From: Cyanobacteria bacterium M_surface_7_m2_037
Lineage (GTDB): Bacteria > Cyanobacteriota > Cyanobacteriia > PCC-6307 > Cyanobiaceae
Length of the DNA stretch: 6,972 nt
Assembly: GCA_016882585.1 (NCBI GenBank)
Contig: VGPP01000086.1
Coordinates: forward strand, 1 to 6,972
Direction: 5' to 3'
The notes beneath the pieces were generated by a model, which searched no databases, was not told where the DNA came from, and saw nothing but the letters and a program-made list of their open reading frames with translations. The translations under genes and the position numbers were made by a program. Shown piece by piece: positions 5,662 to 6,972 of the stretch; the stretch's first letter is position 1; the number at the start of each line of letters is the position of its first letter.

Positions 5662-6914
5662 TGACTCCGCCCCCTCGCATCACCCCCGTCAGCTCGGCGG
5701 TGATGCAGACCTACGGGCGTTTTCCCCTCGAACTGGTGCGCGGCCGGGGCGTTTGGGTGTGGGACAGCCAGGGCAAGCGCTACCTCGATGGCGTGGCCGG
5801 CATTGCCGTGTGCACCCTCGGCCACAGCAGCCCGGTGATGCGCCGGGCGCTGGGCCGGCAGCTGCGCAAGCTGCAGCACGTGTCGAACCTGTATCGGATT
5901 CCTGAGCAGGAACAGCTGGCGGCCTGGATCACGGCCAACAGCTGCGCCGATGCGGTGTTTTTCTGCAACTCCGGCGCCGAAGCCAACGAAGGGGCGATCA
6001 AGCTGGCCCGCAAGCACGGCCACCAGGTGCGCGGCATCGGCAATGAGGCCGGTGGCCCGCTGATCCTCACCGCCCAGGCCAGCTTCCACGGCCGCACCCT
6101 GGCGGCGGTCACGGCTACCGGCCAGCCCAAATATCACCAGGGCTTTGAGCCGATGGTGCAGGGCTTCCGCTACTTCCCCTACAACGACACGGCCGCCTTT
6201 GAGGCGCTGTTGGCTGAGTGCGAGAAGGATGGTCCGCGCGTGGCCGCCGTGATGCTCGAGCCACTCCAGGGGGAAGGTGGTGTGAATCCCGGCAACCAGA
6301 GCTTCTTCCGCCGGGTGCGGGAGCTCTGCGATCAGCACAACATCCTGCTGATCTTCGATGAAGTGCAGGTGGGCGTGGGCCGCACCGGGCGCCTCTGGGG
6401 CTACCAGAAGCTGGGCGTGGAACCCGATGCCTTCACCCTCGCCAAAGGGCTGGGCGGCGGCTTCCCCATCGGCGCGTTGTGCGTGAAGGCTTCTGCCGAT
6501 CACCTCAAGCCCGGTGAGCACGCCAGCACCTTCGGCGGCAACCCCATGGCCTGCCGAGCTGGCCTCACCGTGGCGGAAGAGCTGGTGCGGCGCAATCTGC
6601 CCGCCCATGCCGAAGCGATGGGCCAACTGCTGCAGGAGCAGCTCGCCGGCTTGGTGGCGCGTCACCCGAGCCTGGCGGAAGGCTGCCGCGGCTGGGGACT
6701 GCTGCAGGGGCTGGTGCTCAGGCCCGAAGGTCCCGCCGCCATTGATGTGGTGAAAGCAGCCATGGCCGAGGGCCTGCTGCTGGTGCCCGCCGGCACCAAC
6801 GTGGTGCGCTTCGTGCCGCCCCTCACCATCCAACCGCGCCACATCCGCGAAGCGGTGAAGCGGTTGGAACGAGCCCTGATTGCGTGCCAGGCCCAGACCC
6901 CTTCAGCGACCTGA
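5661..6914 (+). CDS. argD: Acetylornithine aminotransferase
   Basis: This class III PLP aminotransferase interconverts N-acetylglutamate 5-semialdehyde plus glutamate and N2-acetylornithine plus 2-oxoglutarate in arginine synthesis. Residues are numbered from ATG 5661 (417 aa). The sequence shows NSGAEANEGAIKLAR (103-117, PLP phosphate site), SFHGRT (141-146), EPLQGEGG (200-207), FDEVQVGVGRTG (232-243, with D233 for the pyridine N), AKGLGGGFPIGA with Schiff-base K262, HASTFGGNP (287-295) and RFVPPL (383-388). Start: the frame is open through the tRNA back to GTG 5586, but residues encoded there are a tRNA read-through artefact. ATG 5661 overlaps the tRNA discriminator base. ATG 5703 (M15), just before the conserved TYGRFPLELVRG core, is a real alternative. 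Neither has a clear Shine-Dalgarno. ArgD-type enzymes can also use succinyldiaminopimelate or ornithine; the cyanobacterial context favours arginine synthesis. Confidence 0.94.
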   Translation: MTPPPRITPVSSAVMQTYGRFPLELVRGRGVWVWDSQGKRYLDGVAGIAVCTLGHSSPVMRRALGRQLRKLQHVSNLYRIPEQEQLAAWITANSCADAVFFCNSGAEANEGAIKLARKHGHQVRGIGNEAGGPLILTAQASFHGRTLAAVTATGQPKYHQGFEPMVQGFRYFPYNDTAAFEALLAECEKDGPRVAAVMLEPLQGEGGVNPGNQSFFRRVRELCDQHNILLIFDEVQVGVGRTGRLWGYQKLGVEPDAFTLAKGLGGGFPIGALCVKASADHLKPGEHASTFGGNPMACRAGLTVAEELVRRNLPAHAEAMGQLLQEQLAGLVARHPSLAEGCRGWGLLQGLVLRPEGPAAIDVVKAAMAEGLLLVPAGTNVVRFVPPLTIQPRHIREAVKRLERALIACQAQTPSAT

Positions 6915-6972
6915 TCGCGCCGTTCAGTCGCCGGGGTGTTGACCTCGGCCTGGAGAGGCTGCAGGCGGCCCT
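6884..6972 (+). CDS. folC: Folylpolyglutamate/dihydrofolate synthase, N-terminal fragment (runs off window)
   Basis: The frame starting GTG 6884 reads VPGPDPFSDLIAPFSRRG, then VDLGLERLQAAL, up to the last base. The segment LIAPFSRRGVDLGLERL resembles the FolC N-terminus just before its first ATP-binding region, and folC after argD is an order I associate with picocyanobacteria. FolC adds L-glutamate to (dihydro)folate or dihydropteroate. The start is uncertain: GTG 6884 would overlap argD by 31 nt, and I see no ATG in this frame near it. The ATP-binding GTNGKGS motif that would confirm the family lies beyond the window, so this call rests on about 25 residues. Confidence 0.6.
   Translation, partial: MPGPDPFSDLIAPFSRRGVDLGLERLQAA

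Noticed and set aside
1..6972. Novel defence, mobile or regulatory system
   Set aside because: All sizeable coding regions are recognisable housekeeping genes; no direct-repeat array, transposase, recombinase or reverse transcriptase was seen on either strand.

Overview
The window looks like ordinary core chromosome of a GC-rich picocyanobacterium of the Synechococcus/Cyanobium group. The evidence is the high G+C content by eye, the cyanobacterial-type N-terminus of TrpC, the protein sequences generally, a TrpC/Lpd/SpoU/MurA/ArgD/FolC gene neighbourhood, and tRNA genes without encoded CCA. I see no transposase, integrase, phage gene, CRISPR array, toxin-antitoxin pair or defence gene. I did not find a new multi-gene system; the interesting points concern gene boundaries.

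Layout. Positions 1-312 are the 3' end of rpsD (ribosomal protein S4, plus strand), closed by a strong intrinsic terminator at 359-387. Facing it is a tight minus-strand cluster read from right to left: a small conserved-type hypothetical protein (3863-3615), a SpoU/TrmH-type RNA 2'-O-methyltransferase (3615-2815, sharing one base with the gene before it), dihydrolipoyl dehydrogenase (2779-1337, GTG start) and indole-3-glycerol-phosphate synthase trpC (1305-421). Upstream of that cluster, also on the minus strand, is tRNA-Leu(CAG) at 4110-4027, followed by a terminator hairpin at 3992-4022 that separates it from the cluster.

A 147-bp divergent spacer (4111-4257) leads to plus-strand murA (4258-5553, first committed step of peptidoglycan synthesis). 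It is followed by tRNA-Leu(CAA) (5580-5661), argD (5661-6914, acetylornithine aminotransferase) and the first codons of folC (from about 6884 to the window edge, overlapping argD).

The genes are housekeeping genes of translation (S4, two tRNA-Leu, an rRNA/tRNA methylase), central metabolism (Lpd), amino-acid synthesis (TrpC, ArgD), cell wall (MurA) and folate (FolC). They share no pathway, which is usual for compact picocyanobacterial genomes. The most noteworthy feature is that the discriminator base of tRNA-Leu(CAA) is the A of the first plausible argD ATG. Exact 3' maturation of the tRNA would therefore remove the first base of that start codon from the downstream mRNA.
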